From the NCBI GenBank assembly GCA_051294375.1, contig CM119270.1, positions 16,557,693 through 16,621,692 of the forward strand: 64,000 nucleotides of DNA. The letters run 5' to 3'. This DNA comes from Paraspadella gotoi. Its lineage: Eukaryota; Chaetognatha. Position 1 is the stretch's first letter. Every line of letters starts with the position of its first letter. This document shows positions 36,464-53,100 of the stretch, piece after piece. The notes below the pieces were generated by a model that saw only the letters and a list, made by a program, of their open reading frames with translations, was not told the DNA's origin and did no database searches. Position numbers and translations under genes: made by a program.

Positions 36464-36471
36464 GAGAGAGA
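36192..36471. repeat. two GA arrays
   Basis: (GA)n at 36192-36270 and an interrupted block at 36383-36471. Confidence 0.95.
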
Positions 36472-36636
36472 GGGGGCTTTCCAGTCCATGAGGGAAAAAG
36501 GTTGTTCTATATTGGATGAGACGCAATGAAGCTGGAGGGAATGGGAAGAGAAAAGGAGGAGGAGGAGGAGGAGGAGCAAGATCAACTAAAATTGGTTGTT
36601 TTTCGTCCGAAGCATCGAAAAAAAATATTGAACGAA

Positions 36637-36672
<36 letters not shown>

Positions 36673-37600
36673 AACGACGACGAAACAAAGAAAATGAAGA
36701 AAAGTTGATCTCCAAGAAAAAGATATATAAAATTTATTCTTAGCAGAATTTCAATTTTGTATTATCAATAGTTAGATTGTATAGAGTTTTCAAAACAAAT
36801 TAATCATTTCGAGTAACGGATTAGCGACTTCGTCGAACCACAGCCGCTGTCAAGATGTTTGGGAAAAACACAACTCGAAGACAACATAATTATGTGCCTG
36901 TCATCAACCTCAACACATATCCACCAATATCAGATGCTTCATAAAGAGCCACTTTCGTAATTACTTTTGCTTAGCTGTTTCAGTTGTTCAAACCGAATCT
37001 AAACGAAAAAAAACACCGACTCTTGCTGCGAAAGTGACTGCATACAAAATTCGCGTTTCTTTCAACGATTTTCGTTGCTAAGAAACGAGACTCTCTCATC
37101 GCAACAAGAAGAGAAGAGAAGAGAGAGGAGCTAAATCGAAGGGGAAGGGAGACTGGAGATGGGGGCAATTTGAAAAGGAGAAAGGTTGGCGACGAGAAAG
37201 AGGAAAGGATAAGAAACAGAAATGGAACGAGAGAAAGTAGGTGTTTGAGAGAAAATGGGGGTTTCATGGAAATGTGAGAAAAAAGGGGTTTTGTAAGAAA
37301 GTGGGGAAAAAGAGGAAAATTTAAGGAAAAGGTTATATTAAAAAAAAATTGACTTTTAATCATTGTTTCTCGGGGTCACAATGATTTCCTTTTTCTATTT
37401 AGAATTAAAAACAAATCATTTTCGTCTTTTTCTCTTCGAAGTCCTCATCCTTTTTTATTTCCTAACCTCCATTATTCTTTCTTTAAATTTAACTTTTTTT
37501 TTCCACGATAGATTCAAAGCAGCGTCATCAAGACTCTTGCGTATAAATTCAAGGAATAAAATTTATTTTCAATTAATGTCTCTTTTCTAGTAAATCCACC
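36472..37600. other. intergenic upstream of the fezf region
   Basis: A GAC array lies at 36638-36681. Otherwise the sequence is mixed and AT-rich, with no supported gene. Confidence 0.5.
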
Positions 37601-37659
37601 GTCTACAACTTGACATTCTCGGCGTCAACACTTTCGTCGAATTCAATCGAATTGTTTCG

Positions 37660-37671
37660 TTGTCAAATTCT

Positions 37672-37702
<31 letters not shown>

Positions 37703-37950
37703 TGCGGTTTCTTGAAAAACGCCAATTACTTGTTTTCTCCTCCCGAAATAAGAATCGACGGGATTTTCTCGGGGGTCGATTTCGTCGTCGTCGTCGTCGT
37801 CGTCGTCGTCTTCATCGGCTTCGTCCTCCTCATCGCTGCTTCGACCGAAAGATTCTCCCGATTTCTTCTCTCTCCTCTTCCTCTTCCTCCTCCCATTGAT
37901 TCTCTCGTTGAATCTTTTCCCCCGTCGAAATATAGAAACCGAACGAACCG

Positions 37951-37982
<32 letters not shown>

Positions 37983-38019
37983 GGTCGTTTTTTCTTGCGT
38001 TGGAACCCCGTTACGTCGA

Positions 38020-38056
<37 letters not shown>

Positions 38057-38060
38057 ATAA
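37660..38060. repeat. cluster of four GTC arrays upstream of fezf
   Basis: GTC/TCG runs at 37669-37701, 37783-37811, 37949-37981 and 38019-38054 lie 450-840 bp upstream of the fezf start codon. Apparent Val/Arg/Ser or Thr/Asp proteins across them are repeat translations. Confidence 0.9.
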
Positions 38061-38403
38061 ATAGACTCGCGTCTCCCACTTCCCTTCACTTCTCCCGTTT
38101 TTCGCGATTTTTTTTTCACGAAAATTCGAAAAATTAATTCTAAAACAGATTTTTTTTTACCACGAAATAAAAATTTCGACTTTCAAATTTCTCGTCATTA
38201 ATATTAATCTCCGCCACAACAAACATTCGACGATTAATCACGAGATTGAACTAAATATTTCTAGAAACGAGAGACATCGTCTCTATCTCCATCTTCGTCT
38301 CCATCTCGCTCATTGGCGCGACCGAGACTCCATCTTTTTTTTTCCGTCTCGCTCTCTCACTTTCTCCGATTTTCCCCCAAATAAATCGCCAATCTTCGAT
38401 CGA

Positions 38404-38410
38404 TATAAAA
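38404..38410 (+). promoter_or_regulatory. TATA-like box upstream of fezf
   Basis: TATAAAA lies 95 bp before the fezf ATG, so transcription could start near 38435 and leave a 5' leader of about 70 nt. This rests on motif and spacing only. Confidence 0.35.
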
Positions 38411-38429
38411 CTCACCACAGAAAACTTAA

Positions 38430-41800
<3,371 letters not shown>

Positions 41801-42117
41801 GAAGATTTGATTTGATTGATTGAATGATTGATTGATTGATGGATTTGCTTGATTGATTTGCTTGATTGACTTGCTTGGATATCTCCCCTTCATTTTTCGC
41901 AAACCCTTTCTGCCCTTTCTACCGTTAACTTATGTAAATATTTTTTTTTCCACCGAATTTTACCACGATGCTGACTGCGTTAGTAACTGAGACGCCATTT
42001 AATTATCCATTTTTTTATTTTATTATCATTTAACTATTTGTTAAGCCGAATATTTATTAAAAGTTGCGTCGGTGATCCCGATCCTTCTTTCTCATTTTTC
42101 AAAAGGCGTCGATCTTA

Positions 42118-42191
<74 letters not shown>

Positions 42192-42242
42192 ATCTCTCTC
42201 TTCTCTCTCACACACACAAAAAAAAATTAATTCGGCAATAAA
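41801..42242 (+). other. probable fezf 3' UTR
   Basis: TGATTGAT/GCTTGATT repeats lie at 41815-41875 and a CT array at 42117-42207. AATAAA at 42237-42242 is a candidate polyadenylation signal. The true end is not determinable from sequence alone. Confidence 0.4.
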
Positions 42243-43060
42243 CGCAATAGTTCGTATGTCAACATCTGTGATTTTCGTGAAGTAAAATTATAAACTCGAA
42301 TTAAGAATTTGTTAACTATTTCCTCGCCCACTGTTTCGAATTGATTAATTAGATTAGCGTTATTTATATATTATTCCCCATTCCTCTCCCCACTAATTGA
42401 AAAAAAAACGCTCTTTCTCCCCCTCCCACGGAAATGTAGTTAATTATATTTCTCTGTCCCTTTGTCAATGGTTAAATTGTAAATTGACCCGGATGGCATA
42501 TTATTTTGACTTGGACCCTTTCGCCAAACGAATAAGATTATTATTCTGCACATTTGTCTTTATTATTTAATAGCTTTTGTAGATATTTGATTATTGATAC
42601 GTGTTCGCCATAAAATTACGGAGTCATGCAATCTGATGAATACAGTCAATACATTTTGAATTATGATACAAAAAGTGTTTTACTAAATCTCTGACACAGC
42701 TGACAGCCTGATTAGTTATACGATTCGTATCTTTTGTGAGTTAGATTTTCTTGGTTACATTTCTAAAAAATAATCAACGGCTGAATAAGTGTTTGGTCTG
42801 TTCGTACATATAAAATTATTTACTTGATAGATTGCTCCGAGTAATTAAAAATCGTTTGAGATTTAGTATCAATAAAGATGTCAGAGGGAGAGACGGACGG
42901 ACGGATACTGATCTTTTGCATGTCGGACTCTGTGATGTTTAAAACTCGGAAACCCAAAAAAAAAGAAGTTTGAGAGTAAAAAAGAATAAAATGTTTAGAA
43001 TTCTTATCGTTTGATAAGAAAAAGCTAATGGAAGCTTTTCTCTCGTTGGATTGCAAAAGT
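42243..43060. other. AT-rich spacer downstream of fezf
   Basis: No gene seen. A GGACGGAC repeat occurs near 42892-42905. Confidence 0.5.
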
Positions 43061-43062
43061 CT

Positions 43063-43073
43063 TCTCTCTCTCT

Positions 43074-43152
<79 letters not shown>

Positions 43153-43237
43153 AGCAATGGATTTCGTTCCTTCTTCCGATGATGAATGTTTTTTCGTAGC
43201 TTCGTCCTTCACGACGTCACGCGAGGACGCGAACGAC

Positions 43238-43275
<38 letters not shown>

Positions 43276-43406
43276 GAGCGAGGTGTGAGGATAACTGGGG
43301 CAAGCAATAGTGCGAAAGCGCGAGAGCGAGTCAGAGTGAGAGCGAGAGAGGGAGAACGTTCACGAGAGAGGTGAGAGTGAATCACTCTCGTTTGGTGGGG
43401 CGAGAG

Positions 43407-43479
<73 letters not shown>

Positions 43480-43511
43480 GAGAGAGAGAGAGAGGGAGAG
43501 AGAGAGAGAGA
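43063..43511. repeat. CT, GAC and GA microsatellites in a row
   Basis: CT array 43063-43149, GAC array 43228-43272 and interrupted GA array 43400-43511. The CT and GA arrays could pair as an inverted repeat in single strands. Confidence 0.95.
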
Positions 43512-44220
43512 CGATTAGCTTTTCAAGGGTGGTTCCAAGGTGAGCATCAAAGCTTTAAAACTTCTTGAAAAAAAGATTTTAGTATTTTCCTTGCATAACT
43601 CTTAGCTTTTCACTTTAAGTGTAGTCGAGTATTAATTAGTATTACTAATTTTACTATGCCAAATACTATGCCAAATACTATGCCAGAGTTTCTACGTCGA
43701 TAGAAAATTTGGAAGGATGATTCACACTGTGATGACGTGAGGCGACCGGACGTCTTTTGTTTTCTTTATGTTGTTTATGTTTTGTTACCTCGTTTGTCCT
43801 CTCGCTCTCGCTCTCTCTCTCTCTGTCTCACTTCCGGTTTAAGGAACTCGACCGCCTTCTCGTCTGCGTCATTTTTATTTACGTCGACGGTTCACTTTTT
43901 GTTTGTGGAACCAAACGAGAACAAGGAAAAAGCAACTCTNNNNNNNNNNNNNNNNNNNNNNNNNNNNNNNNNNNNNNNNNNNNNNNNNNNNNNNNNNNNN
44001 NNNNNNNNNNNNNNNNNNNNNNNNNNNNNNNNNNNNNNNNNNNNNNNNNNNNNNNNNNNNNNNNNNNNNNNNNNNNNNNNNNNNNNNNNNNNNNNNNNNN
44101 NNNNNNNNNNNNNNNNNNNNNNNNNNNNNNNNNNNNNNNNNNNNNNNNNNNNNNNNNNNNNNNNNNNNNNNNNNNNNNNNNNNNNNNNNNNNNNNNNNNN
44201 NNNNNNNNNNNNNNNNNNNN

Positions 44221-44295
44221 CAAGTGAACCTGCAGCTATGGAACCGTGAAACTCTTTTATCCCGTCTGAGCGAGACTTCACCACGGTTTCACTCG
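44221..44295 (+). CDS. candidate exon fragment after a gap; unrecognised
   Basis: Directly after the gap 43940-44220 a plus frame reads QVNLQLWNRETLLSRLSE then TSPRFHS, up to a good donor CACTCGGTAAGAAT (GT at 44296). The sequence is not a simple repeat. The upstream part is lost in the gap and no downstream exon was identified (44404-44593 is also a gap). It could be chance. Confidence 0.2.
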
Positions 44296-44593
44296 GTAAG
44301 AATCTTTATTGTTCTTCTGTTTTGGTGAAAGAAAGAAAGAACGTTTGAATATGTTATTGTTTACCTTTTTTCTTTACGCTCACAGAAAAAATCTTTTCAC
44401 CCANNNNNNNNNNNNNNNNNNNNNNNNNNNNNNNNNNNNNNNNNNNNNNNNNNNNNNNNNNNNNNNNNNNNNNNNNNNNNNNNNNNNNNNNNNNNNNNNN
44501 NNNNNNNNNNNNNNNNNNNNNNNNNNNNNNNNNNNNNNNNNNNNNNNNNNNNNNNNNNNNNNNNNNNNNNNNNNNNNNNNNNNNNNNNNNNNN

Positions 44594-44624
<31 letters not shown>

Positions 44625-46808
44625 GGATCAGCGTGAACCGGCTAAACGGATAGGAGAGCTCACAGTTAAGATGTAAATCTCTTGAGGAGTGAATTTTGTT
44701 TTTGCGATTTCGAAACTTGAGAAGATGATCTGCGAAAATCTGCTTCACCCCTTGAGCCTTCGCCATTCACCATTCACCCCAATCACCATAGACCATTTCT
44801 TAACTCGGTTCATCCTTCTTAAATTTCACCACATCTTTCACCTCCCCCCCACCTAACATCAACCACCCCCAAGCCTCGTTCCCTCTTTCCACTCCGCCCA
44901 CGCTAATCCCAACCCAACGAAAAATATTTTATTCCCACGCGCTACCCTCATTTCGTCGGTTTTAAAACCGACTGCAGTATAAAACACACGTTTCCAAAGC
45001 CCAAAAAGAAAAAAGCCGTCAAAAACGCTTAATCTTAATGAAAAAAATATACTTTATCTCGCTCTCTCTCTCTCTCTCAATCTTTCTACTAGCAAAATCA
45101 ATCTCACATCTCTCTCTTACTCTCTCTACTCAAATCTCTCTCATACTTCTCGTCTCTCTCTCTCCTCTCTCTCGATCCCGAAACCGTCTCAGGTGCCAAC
45201 ATTTCGCATAACGGAAGGAAGACGAGAGAGGAAAAAAACAAAAAGGAAACTAGGATTTGGCCACCGCAGGAGTTTTCGGAATAAAGAGACGATGTGGTTG
45301 GAAAATTAAGGAAAAGGAAGAAATGAGAGATCAACATATTGAGAAGAGAACTTAAGCCAGTGGTAAAACAGGTTGGGTGAAGGTAAGGGTATGGATAAAC
45401 ATATGGGTAAGATACAGCGGAAAATCTCGATGGATCCTTAAAATTGCTCTTTCTACTAAATTTTGGTTATGGTTTTTATGGGAAAAAAACAAAAAACGTT
45501 TTCTTTTTCACGTCTTTTTAAGGCGCTCAATAGTGAGTGTCCGCCCACCCAATCAAACTAACTCTTCTCTCTCTCTCTCTCTCTCTCTCATCCCTCTCTC
45601 CTCCTCGTCTCTCTCTCCTCTCTCTCAATCTCTCTACTCTCTACTCTCTCTCATAAATCACTCGGCACCACGACAGCGGAATTCCGCACTGCTGACGACT
45701 TTGAAACTTGGAGCGGAAAAAAATATACGAGTCAGTATATATCGGAGATGTGGTTGGGGTGGAGGTTTCAGGTCATGATTTTAGGGACGAAGATATTGGC
45801 AAATCGAAGTCAAGAATCTCTGTGAGATTCGAAGAACTTGAATGAAAAACTTTTTGCCTCATACGGGGGAAAGTCGTTTTTAAGTTTACACATACGAGTT
45901 TTTTAAATTATACGAGATTCGGTTGTTTTAACCCTAAATATTGTTTTTGTTGATCCTCTCTCGGATCATTTTTTTTTTCGGGAATTTGTACATTAAAAAA
46001 TTATGATTCTTTTACTTTGTACAACGAGGGATGCGTCATAGCCTATTTAATAATATTTGAAGGAAATAATTATCAAAGCCTTTTCTTCGTTTTACTATCC
46101 TGTCAAAACATTTCGTACCTATTTTTGTGTTTTCCGATTTTGATCCGTAATTGTTATCGAGGAAAGTCGTGCGTTCGTCGTCGTCGTCGTCGTTTCGTCG
46201 TCTTTCTTCTCGCGGAATGATCATGTTTAACTGTTTTCGATATATATTGAACGTTTAATCTCTTAATGGAAAGGAGAATAAAGAGGAGGAGGAGTGAAGG
46301 GAAAGGAGAAGAGCGCGAGAAACAAGAAAAATCACAGAGTCAAAGTCAAATTAGGAATGAAAAGGGACGAGTTAGGAGAAAAAAAAGTACTATTAAACAT
46401 TTAAATAAACAGGGCAAAATTACGTTTTTTAAATATTTATACTATTTTTTTTAGTAAAATTGGCTGTTGAGAGGTTTAATTCATTGCCCTATTGAGGTTC
46501 GTTAACGTAAAAAAAAAAAAGACATCCCTTTTCGTCTCCAAAAAAAAAAAATCTTTAACTTCACATTTGTGATGCAATGAATTTTCTTTGGAAAGTCTTT
46601 CATTTCCACTCTTTTCGTCCAGTGAAAAGAGAAGGTGAGAAATGAACAAGAGATGAAAGTTGTTAAAAATATATTAAAGATTAATTCAATGTTTAGAAAT
46701 ATATAAAGGATAGATTTAAAAATACATAGTCTGAAGATTTATTTATTTATTAATAAAAAAGCCTCTAAACAACTTGAAAGGAAACCTTTAGAGTAACCCA
46801 CGCTCAAC
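44594..46808. other. spacer with CT tracts, no gene supported
   Basis: GA array at 44594-44621 touching a gap, CT tracts at 45060-45180 and 45563-45660, GTC array at 46171-46192. 46560-46808 is the left flank of family A copy 2 and recurs at 50515-50712. Confidence 0.55.
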
Positions 46809-49800
46809 CGAGATTATGTCACTCTCCCCAAATCCTCCGCCCCGCGGCGGCCGCTTCTAGGGGCGGCCCCAGGGGGCAGGGACTATTCCAGGGGGAGCAG
46901 CGCCAAAATGGTCCATTAAGAGGTGGGCGCCTCCCTCTAGGATTGGCCTCCAGGGAGGACCCGCCCCAGGAGGAGGGTTCCTCCCCCCTGGGCGGCCAAC
47001 ATTTTGGGTCTATTTAGGGGCCCCCTTAATGCCTTAAGCCCCCTCGGGGACCAAAAAAAAGTCTGGCCCCCTGGAGGGTAAAACCCCCTTGTAGGGAGCA
47101 AAAAAACTTCTCCCCCAGGGCAGCGAGGTTAAAAGAGAGGCCAAGTTTCTAGATGAGAATCAAATATTACTTTCTGAACGATGGTTTAATTATATCTTGA
47201 GAAATATTTCTCCCTGTCTGCTTATCTCTCTTTCTTCTTTCCCTTTCTTTTTTTTTTTCTCCTCTCTCTTTTTCTCTCTTCTCTCTTTTTTCTTACACAT
47301 TCACTTCTTTCTTTTTTTTCTCTTCCTCTTCTTTTTTTCTCGTCTCTATAGAATTCTTTTTTGTTCTCTCTCTCTATTCAAGACTTGTTTTTATGGTTTA
47401 AAAGAAATTTAAAATATACCATATTTTTTTCAAAATTATTGTTTAACATACATTATATTTCCATTATCTTTATCGAAAAAAATTATAATATTTGTATTTT
47501 TATAACCAAATTATTTTTATTCAGTTAAACAAAAAGATATAGAAAAACAATTTTTAGCAAAACAAAGATATGAATAAGGACGTAGCAAACCACACAAAAT
47601 TTAGCATGGAGAGTTAAAAAAAAGCTAATCGAGTCATTATGTACTTACTTTTTTTGAGTCTTTTTTTAGATCTTATCTTTTTTTTATAATTTTTTTTTCT
47701 TTTTCTAGTATTTTGTTGAGGTAATATGGACATGACTTGAACGTAGACGTGATAGGAGAGTTTAATTTTATTTTATTAAAAAATTATTTCATATTTGATT
47801 TTTTTAAAAAAAAAATTAAAATAAAATCACCAAAAAACAAAATAATGAGGCAAGCTGGACTGACAAGACCTACTTAGATGAATTATGGAAGTCCCACCCA
47901 AAAAAAAAACAATAAAAAAACATATTTCATCAACTTAAGACGACGTTCTACATCGTAAAATAAAAATTTTATTTGTAACATTTAAGGGAATTGGTAATTT
48001 AATAATCGTCAGTTTGTTAGATTGCTTAAAGAGAGAATGAACTCACGTTGTTAGTTTAAGAGGCTGACGAATTTGAGAGAATAGAAGAAGAGTGAGCAAA
48101 AACTATATAAATCTAGCTCAATCAACATATACTTTTCTACCCACACACAAAATTTATTAATTCCAAACAGATCACATACTATTTTAAATCACGAATAAAT
48201 TAGAGAGTTTAATGAGACTAATATAGGGATGACTTTAAAAGACCTATAGAATAATTAAATTAAAATATAATTCAAATTAAAAAATAATATTTAATAAAAA
48301 TATATTTATTATAAGTGAATTTAAAAAAAATTTTAACCATCCCTACTCTATTATTCTATAAAATTTATTTTAAGATAAAATTTTGTTGTGTGGGTTTAGG
48401 AAAAATAAAAGTGGAGTTTTAATGGAAAAAAAAAAAAAGATTAACCTTTTACATTGAACATTATTTAAAAAAAATTTCTTTTTTGACTCTTAATTTCTCT
48501 CTTCTTTTTTTTTATTATTTCTATCGGATTAATATTAAATTAATTAATTAGATAATTGTTTTTGAAGTTTGATTGTTGACCAAAATTATATAAGTTTGAC
48601 CAAATTATCCCAAGTTTCCAAAATTATCTAAGTTGAACCAAATTATGCAAGTTTGACCAAATTATGACTGTTGAACTAAAAATTAAGCAAAATTAACAAT
48701 TGTTATACCAGATTGAGACTAATTTATGCCAAGATTTGACAAATCTAATTGAAAAATTAGAGACACAAAAATAAATTACAAGTTTTGACCACAAATTATG
48801 CGAGATTAGGGATAATTTATATAATGGCAAATTAGAGAGAAAAATAATTTAAAATTTAAAATTATGAAAAAAAGAGAGAAAATATTATATTACCAAATAA
48901 ATGAAAGTTTTACCCAAAATTATATAGAAAAAGTTATATCAAATTATTAAAGTATTATTAACCAAATTATTTTAAAGTTTAGCCAATTATGAAGTATTAA
49001 CCAAATAAGCAAAGAGAATAATAAAACTAAAATTATTAAAAAAAAATATAAACAAAATAATATGAAAAGATTTATCCCCAAAATTCATAAAAGTTTACCA
49101 AATTTTAAAAGTAGTATTAATTTATATCAGTTTGACCAATTATGTCAGTTGACAAAAAAATTAAATGAGTCCAAAATGAAAAAACTAAATTATGCAAGGT
49201 GAACAAAAGTATAATGACAACGTAAGGAAATAATTGAGATGCAGGCTATTTGGTTTAATTGAATAGATTAAAATTGAAAGTGAAAATATTATTTTATTTA
49301 ATATATTATTTTATTGTAATATTGAAAAGATGAAAAATATAGAAAAATAAGATAGAGAAAAACGGAAGAGAGAAAGAAAAAAGAAGAAGAAAGAAGAAAA
49401 GGAAAAAGAGAAGAAGAAGTAGAGGGAGATCGAGAAGAGATAAGAGAGGGATAGAAAAGAGCAGAACCGTTACCAGGTAAGAGAGACAAGACGAAAAAAA
49501 TACCATCCCCAAACATAAAAAAAAGAAAAAGAAAGAAGAAAAAAGACACACAACAAAGAGGAGGAAACAAGGATTTTTGTATTACTAAGACCCTGAAAAG
49601 CAGAGAGAAGAAAAAATATCACACACACAATAAGAGAGAGGAGAAAGAAAAAAAGATAAGATGCACCCCTTGGCGAGGCTCCCCAAAAAAAAGAGAGCGC
49701 TACAGGGTAGAGCGCGCCGCCCACTAGGCAAAAACCAACAAACAAACACGACAACGGGATTAAGGAATTTGCCTGCCTCGGGGCGGCCCCGGGGCTAACT

Positions 49801-49867
49801 CCGCGGGGCCGCCCCCAGCACCGCCCCCCGGGGGAAAGCGATTTCTGATAAGGATCGACATCACTTG
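46809..49867 (+). mobile_element. family A non-autonomous DNA transposon, copy 2 (3.1 kb)
   Basis: Flanked by CGCTCAAC (46801-46808) and CGCTCAAA (49868-49875), an 8-bp target-site duplication. The same order as copy 1 is seen on the opposite strand: GC-rich palindromic block (46835-47125), pyrimidine tract (47205-47390), a conserved middle containing CTACCCACACACAAAATTT, the TTTGACCAAATTA tandem array (48560-49200), purine tract (49320-49640) and GC-rich end (49680-49845). It lacks the nested family B insert. No transposase frame. An unoccupied version of this insertion site is present at 50706. Confidence 0.85.
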
Positions 49868-49875
49868 CGCTCAAA

Positions 49876-50414
49876 ACCCCAGAAAAATTGGCTTATTTTT
49901 ATAATCCAACTTTCCGAAGTTTCGACCCTTTAACGAAAGTCTTCCCTTTAGTCGTTTTAAAAATAATCATAAACCAAAAAAACTTAAAAAACATCCACAA
50001 AAAAAAAATAAGCATTAACTAACCAAAAATTACGAAGAAAATTGCAAATTGTTATATTTTACGAAAGGAACGCTCTGATTGTGTTTACAATAACATTAAA
50101 ATCATATACCTCCCCACCCTCCCCGGGCAAAGACAAAGCATTCCCTCTAACCCACCCGCATTCTCTTCTTTCCAATCCTTTTCCCCATATTTTCCCTCCC
50201 CCCCTTTGGCCCCCCCCCCTCTCCTCTCTCTCTTCCGTCTCTTGAAAAGGAAAAACAGTTTTGAGGAAAAAAAGAGTCGCACATAGAATTGACGGCTTCC
50301 TATATTACTGGCGCAAATTTTCAGAGAGGGGAAAAAAGATGAGAGGAGAGAAGAGGGAGGGACAGAGACAAAAAGAGAAACAAAAAAAAAAAAAAACACA
50401 AAAACAAGCACCCA
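49876..50414. other. right flank of family A copy 2, then purine/pyrimidine-rich spacer
   Basis: 49876-50110 matches 50713-50903. Pyrimidine-rich sequence follows to 50240, then purine-rich sequence up to the 100-N gap. No gene. Confidence 0.6.
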
Positions 50415-50514
50415 NNNNNNNNNNNNNNNNNNNNNNNNNNNNNNNNNNNNNNNNNNNNNNNNNNNNNNNNNNNNNNNNNNNNNNNNNNNNNNNNNNNNNN
50501 NNNNNNNNNNNNNN

Positions 50515-50903
50515 ATTTGTGATGCATGAATTTCTTTGAAGTCTTTCATTCACTATTTTCGTCCGTGAAAAGAGAGTAGAAATGAACAAGAGATGAAGTT
50601 GTTAGAAATATATAAAGATTAATCAATGTTAGAAATATATAAAGATAAAAATACTAAAGTCTGAAGATTATTTTTTATTAATAAAAGAAACCTTTAGAGT
50701 AACCACGCTCACCCCAGAAAATTGCTTATTTCTTATATCCAACTCCGAGTTTCAACTTTAACGAAAGTTTCCTTAGTTGTTAAATATATAACCAAAAAAC
50801 TTAAACATCACAAAAAAATAAGCATAAACTAAAAAATTACGAGAATTTGCAATTTATATACGAAAGAACGCCTGTGTGTTACAATAACATTAAAATATAA
50901 CCT
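50515..50903 (+). repeat. duplicate of the family A copy 2 flanks without the element (empty site)
   Basis: 50515-50705 aligns with 46565-46800 and 50713-50903 aligns with 49876-50110. The junction CCACGCTCACCCCAG at 50703-50717 has a single CGCTCA. Many one-base deletions distinguish it from the filled copy. It lies between two gaps. Confidence 0.85.
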
Positions 50904-51164
50904 NNNNNNNNNNNNNNNNNNNNNNNNNNNNNNNNNNNNNNNNNNNNNNNNNNNNNNNNNNNNNNNNNNNNNNNNNNNNNNNNNNNNNNNNNNNNNNNNN
51001 NNNNNNNNNNNNNNNNNNNNNNNNNNNNNNNNNNNNNNNNNNNNNNNNNNNNNNNNNNNNNNNNNNNNNNNNNNNNNNNNNNNNNNNNNNNNNNNNNNNN
51101 NNNNNNNNNNNNNNNNNNNNNNNNNNNNNNNNNNNNNNNNNNNNNNNNNAGAGAGAGAGAGAGA

Positions 51165-51620
51165 GTAAAAGGCGAAGCGAGGATGGGAAAAGTGACGCAC
51201 GGAAGAACATCAACGGTGAAAATCCGGCGAAAGGAGGGAACACACTGGGTTTTAGTCTCGACACACCGGGTCTTAACCGGGGTTAGGATTTTTGGTTGGA
51301 TCTTGGCGTATTGGGATATTTCTTGAAAAGGCAGAATATCTATTGCAGTCTCGTTTATTAAATGAATTGATTATCTTTTCATTGGTCATACTAGTTTTAT
51401 TGCCAGTTCAAAATGAATTTATAAAAAAATTTAAATTGGTTTTACTAAGCAAGCAAGATATTGAACGATTAATTTTCATATTTTATATATTTCTATTTCA
51501 TATATAATTCATGTAAACCCGACGACGCCACCGACAACGAAAGAGACAAAATGTAGAATGCAACGACAAATATAAGAACAACAACAACAACAACGAAGAG
51601 GTTCTTGATTTTTTTTTTTT
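51165..51620. other. spacer between gaps
   Basis: GA array at 51150-51164 emerging from a gap, CAA repeats at 51577-51592 and poly-T running into the next gap. No gene. Confidence 0.5.
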
Positions 51621-51986
51621 NNNNNNNNNNNNNNNNNNNNNNNNNNNNNNNNNNNNNNNNNNNNNNNNNNNNNNNNNNNNNNNNNNNNNNNNNNNNNNNN
51701 NNNNNNNNNNNNNNNNNNNNNNNNNNNNNNNNNNNNNNNNNNNNNNNNNNNNNNNNNNNNNNNNNNNNNNNNNNNNNNNNNNNNNNNNNNNNNNNNNNNN
51801 NNNNNNNNNNNNNNNNNNNNNNNNNNNNNNNNNNNNNNNNNNNNNNNNNNNNNNNNNNNNNNNNNNNNNNNNNNNNNNNNNNNNNNNNNNNNNNNNNNNN
51901 NNNNNNNNNNNNNNNNNNNNNNNNNNNNNNNNNNNNNNNNNNNNNNNNNNNNNNNNNNNNNNNNNNNNNNNNNNNNNNNNAGAGAA

Positions 51987-52017
<31 letters not shown>

Positions 52018-52329
52018 ACACGAAAAGTGCTTTCCATCATTTTGTCGAGTGACGAAAAACTCAATCCTTAACTGCTGAGCGTTCAGTTCTGTTTTCATTC
52101 ATTTGATTTCTTAAAAATATTTTTAATCGATTCCCAAAATCTTATTTACATATTGTAGTATTTATTGGCGGCGAGGTGTTTTTTATTTAAAATATATTTT
52201 GCAAAAGTAGTAAACTAAAAATTTGAAGGATTTTTATAAGTTTACAAGTATTTAATTTTGTTCATGTTTCTTTTTTTTTTACTTTCGGGGATGACTCCGT
52301 TTATGACTAGCTCATGGATGGCGTGCGAC

Positions 52330-52940
52330 GTGAATTACAACTTATAGCACAGTATTAATACGTCATTTTAGTCATTACGTGTCATTATGTAATTTTCGGT
52401 CATTATAGTCAATACGTTAATATGTCATTATGAAATTGGTACAACCAATATAAAAATTATCCATTCATTTAATAAATAAGCTATCTTGCCCCTGACTTTG
52501 GACAGGCTTTGGTGGTGTAAGGCCTCCATCACTCTTACAAGATAATGACAAAGCAGATCCCTGCAAGCTTTCAATCAAGACTCTCTCACAGTCCCGTTTA
52601 TTCACTCCCAGAGTACCTGGCTTCCCTATCAATGAAGTGGTATAATGTTTCAAAGAATGTTTCAATAGTATGAAAAGACCACTATACAATATATACTATA
52701 TTGTATTCCGCACTAGCATCAAAATACAAGTGATTTTTGGTCATTTTAGTCATTACGTCATTATGTTTTTTATGTCAATTTATGTCATGTAATTTTTGAT
52801 CATTTCAGTTATTACGTCATTATGTCTTTTAAGTCATTTTATGTCATGTCATTTTGGGTCATTTTAGTGACTACGTCATTATGTCTTTTACGTCATTTTA
52901 TGTCATTATATCATTTTGGATTCTCTGTTTTAATTATTTT
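52330..52940. repeat. degenerate GTCATT-type tandem repeat, interrupted by family B
   Basis: Units such as GTCATTATGT, GTCATTACGT and GGTCATTTTA recur irregularly on both sides of the family B copy at 52431-52730, so the array predates the insertion. Confidence 0.8.
52431..52730 (+). repeat. family B interspersed repeat, full-length copy
   Basis: From TGAAATTGGTACAACC to CACTAGCATCAAAATACAAG. This is the cleanest copy in the window and gives the best boundaries (about 300 bp). Confidence 0.85.
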
Positions 52941-53049
52941 ATTAAATAAAAAAAAATGATGGGCAATAGTGTCATCATGAGTGAATGTCACATGTCATCA
53001 TTGTCATCATGTGTCATAATTCGTCCTGTAATTTGACGTGGGAGGAAAT

Positions 53050-53050
53050 G

Positions 53051-53094
<44 letters not shown>

Positions 53095-53100
53095 GATAGA
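53050..53100. repeat. GATA tetranucleotide array
   Basis: (GATA)n with one GATAAATA interruption. Confidence 0.95.

Noticed and set aside
37610-38137. Long open frames on both strands upstream of fezf (up to 175 codons)
   Set aside because: They are translations of four GTC arrays (Val, Arg, Ser, Thr or Asp runs), open in several frames at once.
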